DNA from: Pikeienuella piscinae | GTDB lineage: Bacteria > Pseudomonadota > Alphaproteobacteria > Rhodobacterales > Rhodobacteraceae | Length of the DNA stretch: 64,000 nt | NCBI RefSeq assembly: GCF_011044155.1 | Contig: NZ_CP049056.1 | Coordinates: 3,042,001-3,106,000, forward strand | Direction: 5' to 3' | Shown here: in pieces, positions 27,424 to 36,939 of the stretch | How positions within the stretch are numbered: the stretch's first letter is position 1 | How the letters are laid out: each line of letters starts with the position of its first letter | Position numbers and translations under genes: made by a program | Notes under the pieces: generated by a model | Seen by the model: only the letters and a program-made list of their open reading frames with translations | Database searches by the model: none | What the model was told of the DNA's origin: nothing

Positions 27424-28205
27424 TGAGGCATCCCCTCGCGAGGCTGATCGCGAAGACGGCAGTCATAGCCGGTGTGATAGCGTCTTTCGCCTTCCCCGTT
27501 CTCGCGCAGGATGGCACGGGCCCAATGCCTGAGAACGCCCAGCCGCGCAGCTATGGCGGCGGATGGGTCTGCGATCTTGGTTACCGGGTGGCGGGCACCG
27601 AATGCCTTGCGCTCGACATCCCAGAGCATGCCTATCCAACCGGGCGCTCCTACGGGACGGGGTGGGAGTGCGACCGTGGCTATGAAGAGGTAAACGGGAT
27701 ATCCTGCAATTTCATCTCGCTGCCCACCAATGCCTTCCTCCGGTCTTCCGGCTACGATTGGCAATGCGAACGCGGGTTCCGGCAGGAGAACGAGGTATGC
27801 GTGCCCATCGTAATTCCCGAGCGTGCCTACCTGACAGACGATCACTCGGGGACTGGATGGACCTGTGATCGTGGCTATGAGGCTCTTGCAGGGACATGTT
27901 CGCCGATTGTCGTGCCAGAGAACGCGTATCTGACCAACGCAGACTACGGCGCCGCCTGGGCTTGTGAGAGGGGCTTCGTCAGAATCGACGACCGATGCGA
28001 CGCCGTTGTCGTGCCATCGAATGCCTATCTGGACGAGGCATCCTATGGACCGGGCTGGAGCTGTGATCGTGGGTACGAGCCGCTGAGCGGTTCCTGCGTC
28101 TCTATCGATCTGCCGGAGAACGCCTATCTCGACCGATCCGGCAACCGGTGGAGCTGCAATCGAGGCTTCCGGCTCTCTGACGGGATGTGCGCCCTTGCAC
28201 GGTGA
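27424..28205 (+). CDS. Exported protein of seven Cys-paired repeats, module copy 1
   Basis: 260 aa from the ATG after AAGGAG; the frame is open for ~300 bp upstream but without a signal-peptide context. Signal peptide (LIAKTAVIAGVIASFAFPVL, then AQ). The mature protein is seven tandem ~35-38-aa units, each with two Cys: a W-x-C-x-R-G-Y/F block, about eight residues, C-x-x-I, then P-x-N-A-Y-L and YGxGW leading to the next. 14 Cys in total, so seven disulfides are likely. I do not know this family; it looks like a rod-like envelope or surface protein. Copy 2 (53034-53873) has the same count. The transglutaminase-like gene follows directly. Confidence 0.75.
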
Positions 28206-28236
28206 TGCGGATTTTTCTCGTCGTGGCGGGTCCGGC

Positions 28237-29043
28237 ATGCGCGTCAGCATCGGGTGCCGTCTGCGCTACAGCTTCCCGCAGCCGACGCCACTTATTGCGA
28301 TGCTGAACGTCCACTACTCGCGCTTTGGCGATCTGGAGCGTGCCGACTATCTCGTGACGCAGCCGAGCGTGCCGCTGGAAAGCTACCGCGACGGGTTCGG
28401 CAACTGGTGCACGCGGATGGTGGCCCCGGAGGGCGACTTCTGCCTGTCGACGGATGGCATCTTCCGCGACACGGGCCAGCCTGATCCCTCCATGCCCGGC
28501 GCGCGGCAGTACGCCGTTCAGGATCTGCCGTTCGAGACCCTCGTGTTTCTGCAGGGAAGCCGGTATTGCGATACCGACCTTCTGTCGGAGGAAGCGTGGC
28601 GCCTGTTCGAGACCACGGACCCCGGATGGTCACGCGTGCAGGCGATCTGCGATTTCGTGCACGGACATGTCCGCTTCGACTACATGCAGGCGAAGGCGAC
28701 GCGCACCGCATCGCAGACCATGGCCGAGCGACAGGGTGTCTGCCGCGACTTCGCCCATCTCGCCATCGCCCTGTGTCGTTGCATAAACATTCCGGCCCGC
28801 TACTGCACCGGATATCTGAGCGACATCGGTGAACCTCTGCCTCATCCGCCGGGGGACTTCGCCGCTTGGATGGAGGTCTTTCTCGCTGGTGAATGGCACA
28901 TGTTCGACCCGCGGAATAACAAGCTGCGGTTTGCCAGAATTCTGATCGCGCGCGGTCGCGATGCTGCCGATGTCCCTCTGACCCAGACATTTGGTCAGAA
29001 CACTTTGACGGAATTCAAGGTCTGGACGGATGAATTGGCCTGA
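28237..29043 (+). CDS. Transglutaminase-like cysteine peptidase-fold protein 1, copy 1
   Basis: 268 aa from ATG; a TTG 42 bp earlier is possible. No signal peptide. Catalytic triad is visible: Cys in RQGVCRDFAHLAIALCR, His or its neighbour in PHPPGDFAAWMEVFLAGEWH, Asp in HMFDPRNNK. The N-terminal ~110 residues (GCRLRYSFPQPTPLIAMLNV) are typical of bacterial transglutaminase-like proteins found beside alpha-E/ATP-grasp genes, which are absent here. Likely a peptidase or amide-modifying enzyme in the cytoplasm; substrate unknown. Copy 2 at 58344-59177 is nearly the same. Confidence 0.88.
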   Translation: MRVSIGCRLRYSFPQPTPLIAMLNVHYSRFGDLERADYLVTQPSVPLESYRDGFGNWCTRMVAPEGDFCLSTDGIFRDTGQPDPSMPGARQYAVQDLPFETLVFLQGSRYCDTDLLSEEAWRLFETTDPGWSRVQAICDFVHGHVRFDYMQAKATRTASQTMAERQGVCRDFAHLAIALCRCINIPARYCTGYLSDIGEPLPHPPGDFAAWMEVFLAGEWHMFDPRNNKLRFARILIARGRDAADVPLTQTFGQNTLTEFKVWTDELA

Positions 29044-29133
29044 CTGACCTTGGCTTCCTTTTTGATGCGCTATCGTAAACCGGGTCGCCAATCCCCACAT
29101 AAGTAACACTGGCGTCAAGCATCCCGGTCCGAC

Positions 29134-29313
29134 ATGGACGAGGAGTTGGCGTCGGAAAATCAAAGGATCGATGAAATGTCCTTCAAGGACCTGACCGCCA
29201 GGGCTGCGGCTGCGTTAAAGCCCAAGCCTGCGAAAACAGCGACGTCCCCTGCCAAGGAGACCGAGCCCAAGGCTTCTGGCAAGGATGCACCCGCCAAGTC
29301 CAAGACATCTTGA
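29134..29313 (+). CDS. 59-aa Lys/Ala/Pro-rich small protein, copy 1
   Basis: Starts DEELASENQRIDEMSFKDL and ends in a low-complexity tail of Lys, Pro, Ala and Thr. No membrane segment; N-terminal helix, disordered C-terminus. Copy 2 (59268-59447) has identical length and a better conserved N-terminal half (MSFKDLTARAAAALKPKP). It resembles histone-like or nucleoid-associated tails and also looks like a plausible acceptor substrate for the transglutaminase-like proteins on either side; both ideas are guesses. Confidence 0.6.
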   Translation: MDEELASENQRIDEMSFKDLTARAAAALKPKPAKTATSPAKETEPKASGKDAPAKSKTS

Positions 29314-29388
29314 GACCTACACAGGTTACGCGCCTCATTCCTGTAAGGGCGCAACCCATCCACAGCGACAAGGGAAAGGAACGCACCA

Positions 29389-29922
29389 ATGGAAGATCTG
29401 ACGAGCAAGACCGTTGCGGTTTTTTCCCGGCCCTTCACCGTTCCGGGCTTTGACGAGACGCTCCCGGCGGGAGAATACGAGATCGAAACGGAGGTGGCTT
29501 CACCCCCTGATCAACGGGATCCCGCAGCCTGGAAAGCTTCTGTCCTTGTGAAGCTTCATCCCCGGATATCTCATCCGGGACTTGCACGGACTCTGACTGT
29601 TTCCCTTGCCGATCTGGACCATGCCCGCGCCAGGGACAAGCTGACGGGCAGAGCGTTGTCCGACTTCTTCCTTGAGGAAATGCTGGCAGATCCGATGGTG
29701 CGCCTCGTTATGGAGGCCGACGGGGTCTCCGAGGCGCATCTGAGACATCTCTACTCCGGGCACGGGACGCCCCAGTCTGACAGGGATGTCCTGGACCGGA
29801 ACCCGGCGCGACAAGGCGCACGTGACATTGCGTCAATCCAAGCTGCTGAAAACGAGGGCATGCCCCCACGACCGACAGGGACGTCGGCTATGCGCACGGA
29901 AGTCAGCGCGGATTCGATATGA
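29389..29922 (+). CDS. 177-aa module protein with PFTVPG...LPAGEY motif, copy 1
   Basis: N-terminal part TVAVFSRPFTVPGF and ETLPAGEYEIETE is related to the 104-aa family (23557). A middle block follows (LVKLHPRISHPGLARTLTVS, LTGRALSDFFLEEMLADPMV), then a low-complexity C-terminus with IQAAENEGMPPRPTG. No signal peptide or membrane helix. Coupled to the zinc-ribbon gene by ATGA. Copy 2 (59524-60057) has the same length and most residues. A family common in Rhodobacterales without known role, to my knowledge. Confidence 0.75.
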   Translation: MEDLTSKTVAVFSRPFTVPGFDETLPAGEYEIETEVASPPDQRDPAAWKASVLVKLHPRISHPGLARTLTVSLADLDHARARDKLTGRALSDFFLEEMLADPMVRLVMEADGVSEAHLRHLYSGHGTPQSDRDVLDRNPARQGARDIASIQAAENEGMPPRPTGTSAMRTEVSADSI

Positions 29923-30131
29923 TCGCGAACAAAACCTCGGTCGACGTAGCATTTCCGGACATCGCCCGCGGAAGGGCCTTTGGCGACGTACCTCGAAACC
30001 GTCCTTGTCTGAGATGCGATGCTGTTTTCTGGAGTGAAGGCTTTGGAGAACGGATCTGTCGGCGCTGCAAGGGGTTGAACGCCTGGCGAAACGCGGTGCC
30101 CGATAGCTCCGGGTCATCGCGCCGCCGCTGA
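29919..30131 (+). CDS. 70-aa zinc-ribbon protein, copy 1
   Basis: Two CxxC pairs ([14 protein letters not shown] and [12 protein letters not shown]) spaced ~15 residues apart form a short zinc ribbon; the C-terminus is Ser/Arg-rich. The start overlaps the preceding stop by 4 bp, and the transglutaminase-like gene follows after 11 bp. Copy 2 (60054-60266) is nearly identical. It could bind nucleic acid or serve as a protein adaptor. Short but well supported by conservation of all four Cys in both modules. Confidence 0.8.
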   Translation: MIANKTSVDVAFPDIARGRAFGDVPRNRPCLRCDAVFWSEGFGERICRRCKGLNAWRNAVPDSSGSSRRR

Positions 30132-30142
30132 TCCGCATCGAC

Positions 30143-31105
30143 GTGCGCGCCGTCATCCTCGAACCACACTGGATCTCCGTTTTGGCCTGCCTCGACATCG
30201 TTCACACCACAACCTACCGGTACCGTCATGCGGTCTCTCTCGGACCGCACAGGTTGATGCTACGTCCCCGCGAAACGCGGGAACTGCGACTACTAGCGCA
30301 TGTCCTCTCCATTTCCCCGACGGCGACGGTAACCTGGGCACATGACGTGGTCGGCAATAGCATCGCCACCGCCGTCTTTGACGGCCTGACAGATCATCTG
30401 GTGATCGAGAGCCGCGCCACGGTGGAACTCACCGCGCCAGCGTGGCCGGTCTTTGCCATTGCTGCCTCGGCCGCCCAGTATCCCTTTGTCTACGCCGCAG
30501 ATGAATGGACGGATCTGGGTGCATTGACGGTACCGCAATACTGCGACCCAGACGGGCGGCTTTCCCGATGGGTCGAGGACTTTGTCATGGCGCGTCCGAC
30601 CGACACTCTGTCTCTGCTGAAAGACATCAGCAACGGTGTGTTGACCCAGATTTCTTACCAGAGCCGTGACACTGAAGGCACCCAGTCACCGATCGAGACG
30701 CTCGAACGGCGATGGGGCTCGTGCCGTGATTTCGCGGTCCTGCTCGCCGAAGCCGCGCGCACGCTTGGACTCGGGTCCCGCATCGTGTCCGGCTATCTGT
30801 CCGATGTGGAGAGAAGCCTCATTGGGTCTGCAGGATCTGGGTCCACCCATGCGTGGGTCGAGATATTTGTCCCCGGTGCCGGATGGATTGCCTTCGATCC
30901 CACGAACCGGAGCTTCGGGTCTCGGAACCTGATACCACTCGCCGTGGCCCGAAACATCGCACAGGTCACCCCGGTGGCAGGCAGCTTTATTGGAACGAAC
31001 GTCGATTTGCTCTCGATGGAGGTACTAGTAAGAGTGGAGAGTGCTTCGGCTCAAAACAACTCGCTCCTAGCCCAAGGAGGCGGCGCGGACAACGCGCTTG
31101 TCTGA
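30143..31105 (+). CDS. Transglutaminase-like protein 2 with Bact_transglu_N domain, copy 1
   Basis: 320 aa from a GTG 11 bp after the previous stop; a TTG at 30182, just before [19 protein letters not shown], would fit the usual family start better. N-terminal beta domain ([13 protein letters not shown]) then the core with catalytic Cys ([18 protein letters not shown]), His ([15 protein letters not shown]) and Asp (IAFDPTNRS). Cytoplasmic. Similar proteins are encoded with circularly permuted ATP-grasp and alpha-E genes; here it is paired with a second transglutaminase-like protein instead. Copy 2 is 60278-61240. It ends the module; repeat B lies 50 bp on. Confidence 0.88.
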   Translation: MRAVILEPHWISVLACLDIVHTTTYRYRHAVSLGPHRLMLRPRETRELRLLAHVLSISPTATVTWAHDVVGNSIATAVFDGLTDHLVIESRATVELTAPAWPVFAIAASAAQYPFVYAADEWTDLGALTVPQYCDPDGRLSRWVEDFVMARPTDTLSLLKDISNGVLTQISYQSRDTEGTQSPIETLERRWGSCRDFAVLLAEAARTLGLGSRIVSGYLSDVERSLIGSAGSGSTHAWVEIFVPGAGWIAFDPTNRSFGSRNLIPLAVARNIAQVTPVAGSFIGTNVDLLSMEVLVRVESASAQNNSLLAQGGGADNALV

Positions 31106-31157
31106 TGGCGTTTTGGTGGGACTGGCTTCCGGCGGCTGGTTTAAACTTATCAACAAC

Positions 31158-31361
31158 AATGCCTTAACGGCCGGAGAAGGTTAGACGGGGGTCCCGTTCC
31201 CTCCGCCACTTGCCCTTTAGAAATCGTTCTCCGCTCGTTGCCCTAGGTGAAAATTGTCGTTGTTTTCGAGGGTTATGCACGAGGGGCTGTTCACCGGCCC
31301 CGGTGCGAAGAGGGCCCAAAGCGTTCTCTACGGGCTGATATTCTCCGGACCTGTTGACTGC
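31158..31361 (+). repeat. Boundary repeat B (att-like), end of accessory module 1
   Basis: Homologous to repeat A over ~200 bp. The 36-bp core (31173-31208) begins GGAGAAGGTTAGACG and ends TTCCCTCCGCCA, 29 of 36 bases equal to A. Further shared blocks are TTGTTTTCGAGGGTT and GATATTCTCCGGACCTGTT. The A terminator hairpin is not kept. The gap 31106-31473 holds no gene I recognise. Confidence 0.6.
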
Positions 31362-31473
31362 GCTGATTTAGTGAAGTTCCACAAGTGGATGATATTATTA
31401 TCATATTCCGGTCACATGGTTTCATTTGGACAGCGGTCTCGTTTGGTTCAGCGGCGACTAGCGTCGGAATTTC

Positions 31474-32190
31474 TCAGGCCATTATCCTCTCTAGGCGTTG
31501 CTTCCGGCGCTCCCAATCCGGCATCACCCGGTCCAGCAGGTCAAAGAAAGCCGTGCCGTGGTGCGGCTCAGCGATGTGGCAAAGCTCGTGGGTGATGACA
31601 TAGTCGATGGCGTCAACCGGGGCCTCGACGAGACGTCGGTTCAGCAAGAGACGGTGCGCAGGCGACATTGACCCCCAGCGTTGTTTCATCTGGCGGATGA
31701 TCATCCCTTTCGGCCGGAATGCTTCGGGCTGCGGGAAACGTTGCAGACTTTGTTCGACCTGCTCTGCGAACTTGGCGTGGGCTCGGTTGCGGTACCAGCC
31801 CTCAACCAGCTCGCGAGTAATGTCAGTTCGGTTCGGTCGAAGTGTCTCAACCACGATATAGCCGCGAATGAGCTTTACGCTTTCTCGCACATTCGGGACG
31901 ACTTTCAGTCGATACTGTCGGCCAAGATAAAGATGCGTTTCGCCCGCTATGAAACTGCGTTCTGGGGTGCGCGGCAGAAACTGCGTAAAATACCTTTGCT
32001 GCCGGGTAACCCAGGCTGCCCGTTTTCGAAGCTTCTGTTCGATTGCCTCAATGCTCGAGTCCATTGGTGCCGTGACGACAACTGAAGCATCGGGGTTTAC
32101 CGCTATCTCAAGGGTCTTCCTTTGGCGTCTGACTACGCGATATTCGATGCGCTGCTCGCCGTATTGCAGGTGATTGAATTCTGCTGTCAT
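31474..32190 (-). CDS. YgjP/SprT-like zinc metallopeptidase (DUF45)
   Basis: 238 aa. The C-terminal half has the zincin motif THELCHIAEPHHGTAFFDLL (HExxH plus a third ligand) and the block QMKQRWGSMSPAHRLLLNRR typical of the YgjP/DUF45 family. It is the last gene of the type I restriction operon and overlaps the hsdR stop by 4 bp. Members are repeatedly found with hsdR; a role in turnover of the nuclease or in defence is suspected, not proven. Cytoplasmic. Confidence 0.88.
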   Translation of the reverse strand: MTAEFNHLQYGEQRIEYRVVRRQRKTLEIAVNPDASVVVTAPMDSSIEAIEQKLRKRAAWVTRQQRYFTQFLPRTPERSFIAGETHLYLGRQYRLKVVPNVRESVKLIRGYIVVETLRPNRTDITRELVEGWYRNRAHAKFAEQVEQSLQRFPQPEAFRPKGMIIRQMKQRWGSMSPAHRLLLNRRLVEAPVDAIDYVITHELCHIAEPHHGTAFFDLLDRVMPDWERRKQRLERIMA

Positions 32191-35100
32191 CCCGCGAACC
32201 TTGCACGCGCCAGATCCATAATTTTGAGCTCAATGTCATCCAGTACTTCGACGGATAATTCGATCCCTTTTTGATCACGCAGGACATCGAAGAAGAAGTC
32301 GTCAATTGCGTTACGCAGGTTATTCTGCGCCACGTCGTTAGACCAGATGTCCACAATCAGGTGGGCCCTGATGATCCCGACGATATCCAGGGCGATGTGG
32401 GCTGCATCGTCGCCACTGACCTGCACACCGCCACTAGTTGTTAGCCGGGTATCCAGAACTCCAAAGAAAGCTTGAGCATCGTCGTCGCCCCGGATGGGCT
32501 CAGGCACTTCGCGGCCGCGATCCTTTCTGGCGACCTTGCTCGCCAAATCAACGACGCTGTTCAGATAGTCGCGCTCTGAAAGGCGGCGTTCCCGGTAGGC
32601 GCGGATCGTGTCCTCAAGCAGCTCCGAGAACTCGCGGTAGAACGTGGGGTCCTCCTCCATCTTTTCGGTGATGGCGCGGCGTGTGGCGCTGGCAATGCGA
32701 TCCGCTCGCGACGCCTCCGAGACACCTGTTTCTTCGACAACCGCCTTCAATGCATCGGGATCGTTGATGTTGACCACTTCGATGATTGTTTCCGCTGGCA
32801 ATGCCACGACGTGGTCATCAAGCAGTTTCTGAATCTTCGGTTCAAACTCGCGGACATCGACGGTTTCTTGATACCGGAGTTGAACCGAGCGCCTCAGTTC
32901 AGAGAACTGCTTCCAGTCACGCTTCAACGTGTCGATTTTGGCTTCGTCAAAGACATCGAGCAGCTTGTCTGATGATAACGATATGTGGAGGCATCGGCTG
33001 AAGGCCCGAAGCCGTGTATAGAAATCCTGCCGCAGGGCTTCATCACCAAGCAGTTGTTCGAACTGCTCCATATCCTTCTTGTTGCGGACGGGCTTGAAGA
33101 TATCCCAGAGCTGGTCGTGCAGTTGTGGGAGTTTGCGGATCTCCTCCCTGACGTCGTGGACCGTCCCGGCAAGGTCCGCAGCCTCATAGCCCTCGAAAGC
33201 ACTGTAGGTCGTCAGGGCGCTGTCAAGTTCACCAAGCAAGCCCTCATAATCAACAATGAACCCAAATTGTTTTTCTGTGTCCCCGTCCTCGTACAGGCGG
33301 TTCACGCGCGCGATAGCCTGAAGCAGATTGTGCTCCTTCAGGGACTTGCAAACGTACAAAACCGTGTTTCTCGGCGCGTCGAAGCCGGTCAACAACTTCG
33401 ATACGACAATGAGGATTTCGGGATCCCCTGATCCCTTGAAGGCGTCGATTATCTGACGGTTATATTCATCCTCAGTTTTGTATTGGGCCATCATTTTCGA
33501 CCAGAAGCTGCGGACGACGTCCTTGGATTCCTGATCGACTTCTTCGTTCCCTTCATTGTCGTCTGGCGGCGAGATGACGACTGCACTCGAGACGTGGCCA
33601 ATTTCGTCGAGTACTTCCTTGAAGCGCACAGCTGCTGCCTTCGAAGGGGCTACCAATTGCGCCTTAAATCCGGTGCCCTGCCAATGCTGGCGAAAATGCT
33701 CTGAAATATCAAAAGCTTTTGCCCGGATTGTCTGCCCTGTCTTGGACAGCGCGTCCATTCGCGAAAACTTACCCTTCAAATCAGCTTTCTGGCTATTCGT
33801 AAGGCCCTCACTGATCTTTTCAAACCAGCGATCGATGACATTGCCGGTGATCTGCTGTTCAACCAGTCGCCCCTCGTACAAAAGTGGGACCACCGCCTCA
33901 TCGGCAACCGCTTCATCGATGGCATACCGGTGGATCAATCGACCGAATGTCGAGAGCGTGTTCTTCTCTTTTTTGAGGAGAGGAGTGCCAGTGAACCCCA
34001 GATAGCAAGCCTGCGGCAGAAGCCTGCGCATCTTGGTGGCGAACTGGCTGTGACCGCCGTAGCGACCTGTCTGTGTACGGTGGCTCTCGTCAACGAGAAC
34101 GAAGATGTTTGCATCCTCGTCCGCAGCTTGGCTGTTTCGCAATGCTGTTTCGAACTTGTTGATGATCGTTGTTACCAAGGGGGCCCGATCACGGATGAGT
34201 TCAAGGAGATGCGATCCACTTGTGGCGCGAATTGGCTCAAGATCACATGACTTGAAGGTATCCTTGATTTGCTTGTCGAGATCGTCTCGATCGGTGACGA
34301 TCAAGATTCGCGGGTTCCGGATAGTTTTATCAAGTGCCAGCGAGCGGCCCAGCATGACCATAGTCAACGATTTGCCCGAGCCCTGCGTGTGCCAGATTAC
34401 GCCGCCTTTGCGGGCGCCGTTGACATCGAATTGCTTCACGGTCTCCACCGCGCGGCGGATGCCGAAAAACTGCTGATGACGCGCTACTTTCCGAACGCCG
34501 CCGTCAAAGACTGTGAAGCGCCGGATGAGATCGAGCAGCCGTTCAGGTCGGCAGAGCGCATAGGTCGTGCGATCTTGGGCCGTGACAGCGCGATCTCCCT
34601 CCGCGGCCATTGCCTCGAAATATGTTCGGGCGGTCGAGAAATCACCAGAGAAGATCGCGTCCTTCTCGGCATTTGTCAGGTCGCGGTTGGCGAGCGGTGC
34701 GATCGCCTCGTCGGTATCCTCTTCATCCCGCCAAGTTTGCCAGAACTGTCGCTTGGTCCCGACCGTGGCATACCGTGCTTCGGACCGCTTCATGCTGATC
34801 AGCAGCTGCGCAAAGTGGAAAAGCTGCGGGATGTTGTCTTCGTGTTGGTATCCGATCAGCTGGCTATCGGCTTTTTTCAGGCTTTCGGTCGGGCGCTTGT
34901 TTTCAATAACCAGCACCGGGATGCCATTTACAAAGGCGACGATGTCGCATCGCTTGGTTTGGGTGGTACCGGTGCGCTCAACGGCGAACTCCGCCGTGAC
35001 ATGAAAAACGTTGTTGTCGGGATTCTCCCAGTCGATGAAACGGAATGAGTAGCTTTTGGAGTCGCCGTCGATCGACTTCGTTATAGTCGTGCCGAGGACA

Positions 35101-35402
35101 AGCGTATCATAAATGTCCTGGTTGGTGCCCCGCAGGCCCTTGAGCCGGTCGGGCGTGGGCTTGAGCCGCCGCATTGCCTCATGCGCATCTTCCAGATCAA
35201 AACCATAGTCCCGCCCACGATGGGTGAAACGATTGATCCGCATCAGGCTTTCGACGAGCACGTCGTCCAGGACAACGTTCCGCTGACGCCCGCCACGTAA
35301 GGAAAGGGCCTCCTCTTGGGAAAGCGGCTTGAAACCCATCGCAACCAGGAGCTGGATCGCGGGGATCTGTGACTGAAATTTTTCGGCAGCGTTAAAGGTC
35401 AT
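32187..35402 (-). CDS. hsdR: Type I restriction endonuclease subunit HsdR
   Basis: 1071 aa from the ATG that overlaps the kinase stop; an ATG 21 bp earlier lies inside the kinase gene. N-terminal nuclease site: CDIVAFVNGIPVLVIENK (D...ExK). SF2 translocase motifs: TQGSGKSLTMVML (Walker A), LVDESHRTQ (DEAD-like), GFTGTPLLKK and the C-terminal helicase part (LTGFDAPRNTVLYVCK). It cuts unmodified DNA after ATP-driven translocation, in complex with HsdM and HsdS from the same operon. Full length for the family. Confidence 0.95.
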   Translation of the reverse strand: MTFNAAEKFQSQIPAIQLLVAMGFKPLSQEEALSLRGGRQRNVVLDDVLVESLMRINRFTHRGRDYGFDLEDAHEAMRRLKPTPDRLKGLRGTNQDIYDTLVLGTTITKSIDGDSKSYSFRFIDWENPDNNVFHVTAEFAVERTGTTQTKRCDIVAFVNGIPVLVIENKRPTESLKKADSQLIGYQHEDNIPQLFHFAQLLISMKRSEARYATVGTKRQFWQTWRDEEDTDEAIAPLANRDLTNAEKDAIFSGDFSTARTYFEAMAAEGDRAVTAQDRTTYALCRPERLLDLIRRFTVFDGGVRKVARHQQFFGIRRAVETVKQFDVNGARKGGVIWHTQGSGKSLTMVMLGRSLALDKTIRNPRILIVTDRDDLDKQIKDTFKSCDLEPIRATSGSHLLELIRDRAPLVTTIINKFETALRNSQAADEDANIFVLVDESHRTQTGRYGGHSQFATKMRRLLPQACYLGFTGTPLLKKEKNTLSTFGRLIHRYAIDEAVADEAVVPLLYEGRLVEQQITGNVIDRWFEKISEGLTNSQKADLKGKFSRMDALSKTGQTIRAKAFDISEHFRQHWQGTGFKAQLVAPSKAAAVRFKEVLDEIGHVSSAVVISPPDDNEGNEEVDQESKDVVRSFWSKMMAQYKTEDEYNRQIIDAFKGSGDPEILIVVSKLLTGFDAPRNTVLYVCKSLKEHNLLQAIARVNRLYEDGDTEKQFGFIVDYEGLLGELDSALTTYSAFEGYEAADLAGTVHDVREEIRKLPQLHDQLWDIFKPVRNKKDMEQFEQLLGDEALRQDFYTRLRAFSRCLHISLSSDKLLDVFDEAKIDTLKRDWKQFSELRRSVQLRYQETVDVREFEPKIQKLLDDHVVALPAETIIEVVNINDPDALKAVVEETGVSEASRADRIASATRRAITEKMEEDPTFYREFSELLEDTIRAYRERRLSERDYLNSVVDLASKVARKDRGREVPEPIRGDDDAQAFFGVLDTRLTTSGGVQVSGDDAAHIALDIVGIIRAHLIVDIWSNDVAQNNLRNAIDDFFFDVLRDQKGIELSVEVLDDIELKIMDLARARFAG

Positions 35403-36475
35403 CGTCCGGTCACCACAAAGCATTTGAAATCAGAAACGGCCTTATCGGCCTGCTTACTTGTCAGCGCTTTCCGGCAGAACTTGGTGATACGCTGTGTCTT
35501 GCCCGAGGCAATACCTCGACGGAAGCAGGTGACGTCGAAATTGCCAGAAGTCGCTGGTGTGACTTCGTAGGCATACTCGTATGAGCGATCCCGCCCAAAC
35601 TCGTTGCCAGTTGCATCCACACTCCAATGACCCGGGAAATTCAGTTTCTCGATTGCCCGTCTCATTTCGAGAGAGCTGGTGTAGCGCTGGTTGGGATCGG
35701 GGTGGACGGCTTTTAGAACGACGCGACGGACAGAGGCCGGGATGTGGCTGGGGAAATCCTTCGCCGTCAGCAGACGGCCTGCATTAATCTCATCCTCATA
35801 ATCTGCGCGTCCAACACTGGCCCAGATCGCCTGAAGGTGGTTCAGGCCGAGCAGAAGCCGAGCCAGCGTCATCCCCACCTGAAAAATATCGGAACTGACG
35901 CCAACATTGCCTGTTGCGCGAACTTCAGGGGCACGATGAAGAAGGTAGGCATTCGGCGCAGCTACGGGAGCGCCATTGGTGGACACGCCCGTGATGCCGT
36001 AGTCCGACAGCATCGCTTGCTGCTGCGCGCCGATCAGGATGTTTCCGGGCTTGATGTCGTTGTGAAAAAAGCTCCGCGCATGCAGATAATCGAGGCCTTG
36101 AAGGATATCCCGAGCGATCTGAAGCACGCCCGGCAGGGGCAGGAAACCGGCCGGGTTCGCCAGCGTCTCAACCGATCCATTCGAATGGTAGTCCATGGCA
36201 AGCACCACAACATCGGCACCATTGACGTTGACGACATCTGCCTGATGAATGTGGACGAGGTTGTTGTGGGACAGCAGGTTACCGATCTGTGCCTCGCGCA
36301 ACCGTTCGTCGACCGAGATCCCGGGCCTGAGGATCTTGACCGCAAATTCCCGTCGGAGCGCCATGTCGCTGGCCAGCCAAACCTCGCCGAACGAGCCTTG
36401 CCCGATCTTGCTGGTCAGGTGGTATTTGTACAACTGCATGGTCGGGGCGAGTGTGACGGGAACAAGCTGGGTCAT
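35399..36475 (-). CDS. Serine/threonine protein kinase embedded in the restriction operon
   Basis: 358 aa. Kinase domain ~18-270: Gly loop KIGQGSFGEVWLA, Lys in EFAVKIL, catalytic loop FFHNDIKPGNIL (HRD changed to HND) and DYG in place of DFG, then RAPEV (APE). Catalytic Asp, Lys and Asn are all present, so activity is likely. A ~90-aa C-terminal region (YEVTPATSGNFDVTCFRRG) has no domain I recognise. No membrane helix or sensor domain. The start overlaps the previous stop and its stop overlaps hsdR (ATGA both ways), so it is made with the nuclease. Probably phosphorylates an operon partner or phage target. Confidence 0.88.
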   Translation of the reverse strand: MTQLVPVTLAPTMQLYKYHLTSKIGQGSFGEVWLASDMALRREFAVKILRPGISVDERLREAQIGNLLSHNNLVHIHQADVVNVNGADVVVLAMDYHSNGSVETLANPAGFLPLPGVLQIARDILQGLDYLHARSFFHNDIKPGNILIGAQQQAMLSDYGITGVSTNGAPVAAPNAYLLHRAPEVRATGNVGVSSDIFQVGMTLARLLLGLNHLQAIWASVGRADYEDEINAGRLLTAKDFPSHIPASVRRVVLKAVHPDPNQRYTSSLEMRRAIEKLNFPGHWSVDATGNEFGRDRSYEYAYEVTPATSGNFDVTCFRRGIASGKTQRITKFCRKALTSKQADKAVSDFKCFVVTGR

Positions 36476-36939
36476 CAGTGGCGCACCCCCCACCAGGCGG
36501 CATTGACCGCGTCAGCCATCTTGTTGTCCCAATACTTGTCTGTCTTTCCGACACGGGACTCTGCATGGCGTTTCGTGTCTGCGCTCTTGGTGGCCATCGA
36601 TGCGTAGATCTTAACCTCGACCGGAATGCCGCGGTGGGCGCAGGCCAGCATGACGGCCGCCTCATTGTGCGCCGAGCGCCGTTTGGGCTTGCTGTCATTC
36701 TGGGTGTATTCATTCGCCTTGATCATCACCTTGGTGATGTCCGGATGTTCGTCAAAGATCCGCAGAATTTCGCGGTAGACCCAATCGATACGCTCGGCAT
36801 CGGCCTCATCGGAGATCGAGGCCGGAACCGTCAGCTTGGTGTCATTAGATGCGTTCTCAAGGGTGAAAACCCCGTTATCTTCATAGACAATCGCATATCT
36901 GGGCGCCTTCGGGTCGCCGCGGAATCCAAGAACCTTCAT
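36475..36939 (-). CDS. 154-aa protein of unknown family between hsdS and kinase
   Basis: Starts KVLGFRGDPKAPRYAIVYED and has three predicted parts: an N-terminal beta hairpin, a helix with DWVYREILRIFDEHPDITKV, and a C-terminal helical part with HNEAAVMLACAHRGIPVEVK and MADAVNAAW. The order strand-strand, acidic helix, strand and helix faintly recalls RNase H/RuvC-like folds (DUF3010-type), but no clear catalytic set can be named. ATGA overlaps on both sides tie it to hsdS and the kinase. Possible kinase substrate or nuclease adaptor; function unknown. Confidence 0.7.
   Translation of the reverse strand: MKVLGFRGDPKAPRYAIVYEDNGVFTLENASNDTKLTVPASISDEADAERIDWVYREILRIFDEHPDITKVMIKANEYTQNDSKPKRRSAHNEAAVMLACAHRGIPVEVKIYASMATKSADTKRHAESRVGKTDKYWDNKMADAVNAAWWGVRH

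Noticed and set aside
29316-29329. CCTACACAGGTTAC, similar to the Crp/Fnr sites
   Set aside because: No fitting -10 on either strand and not conserved in module copy 2.
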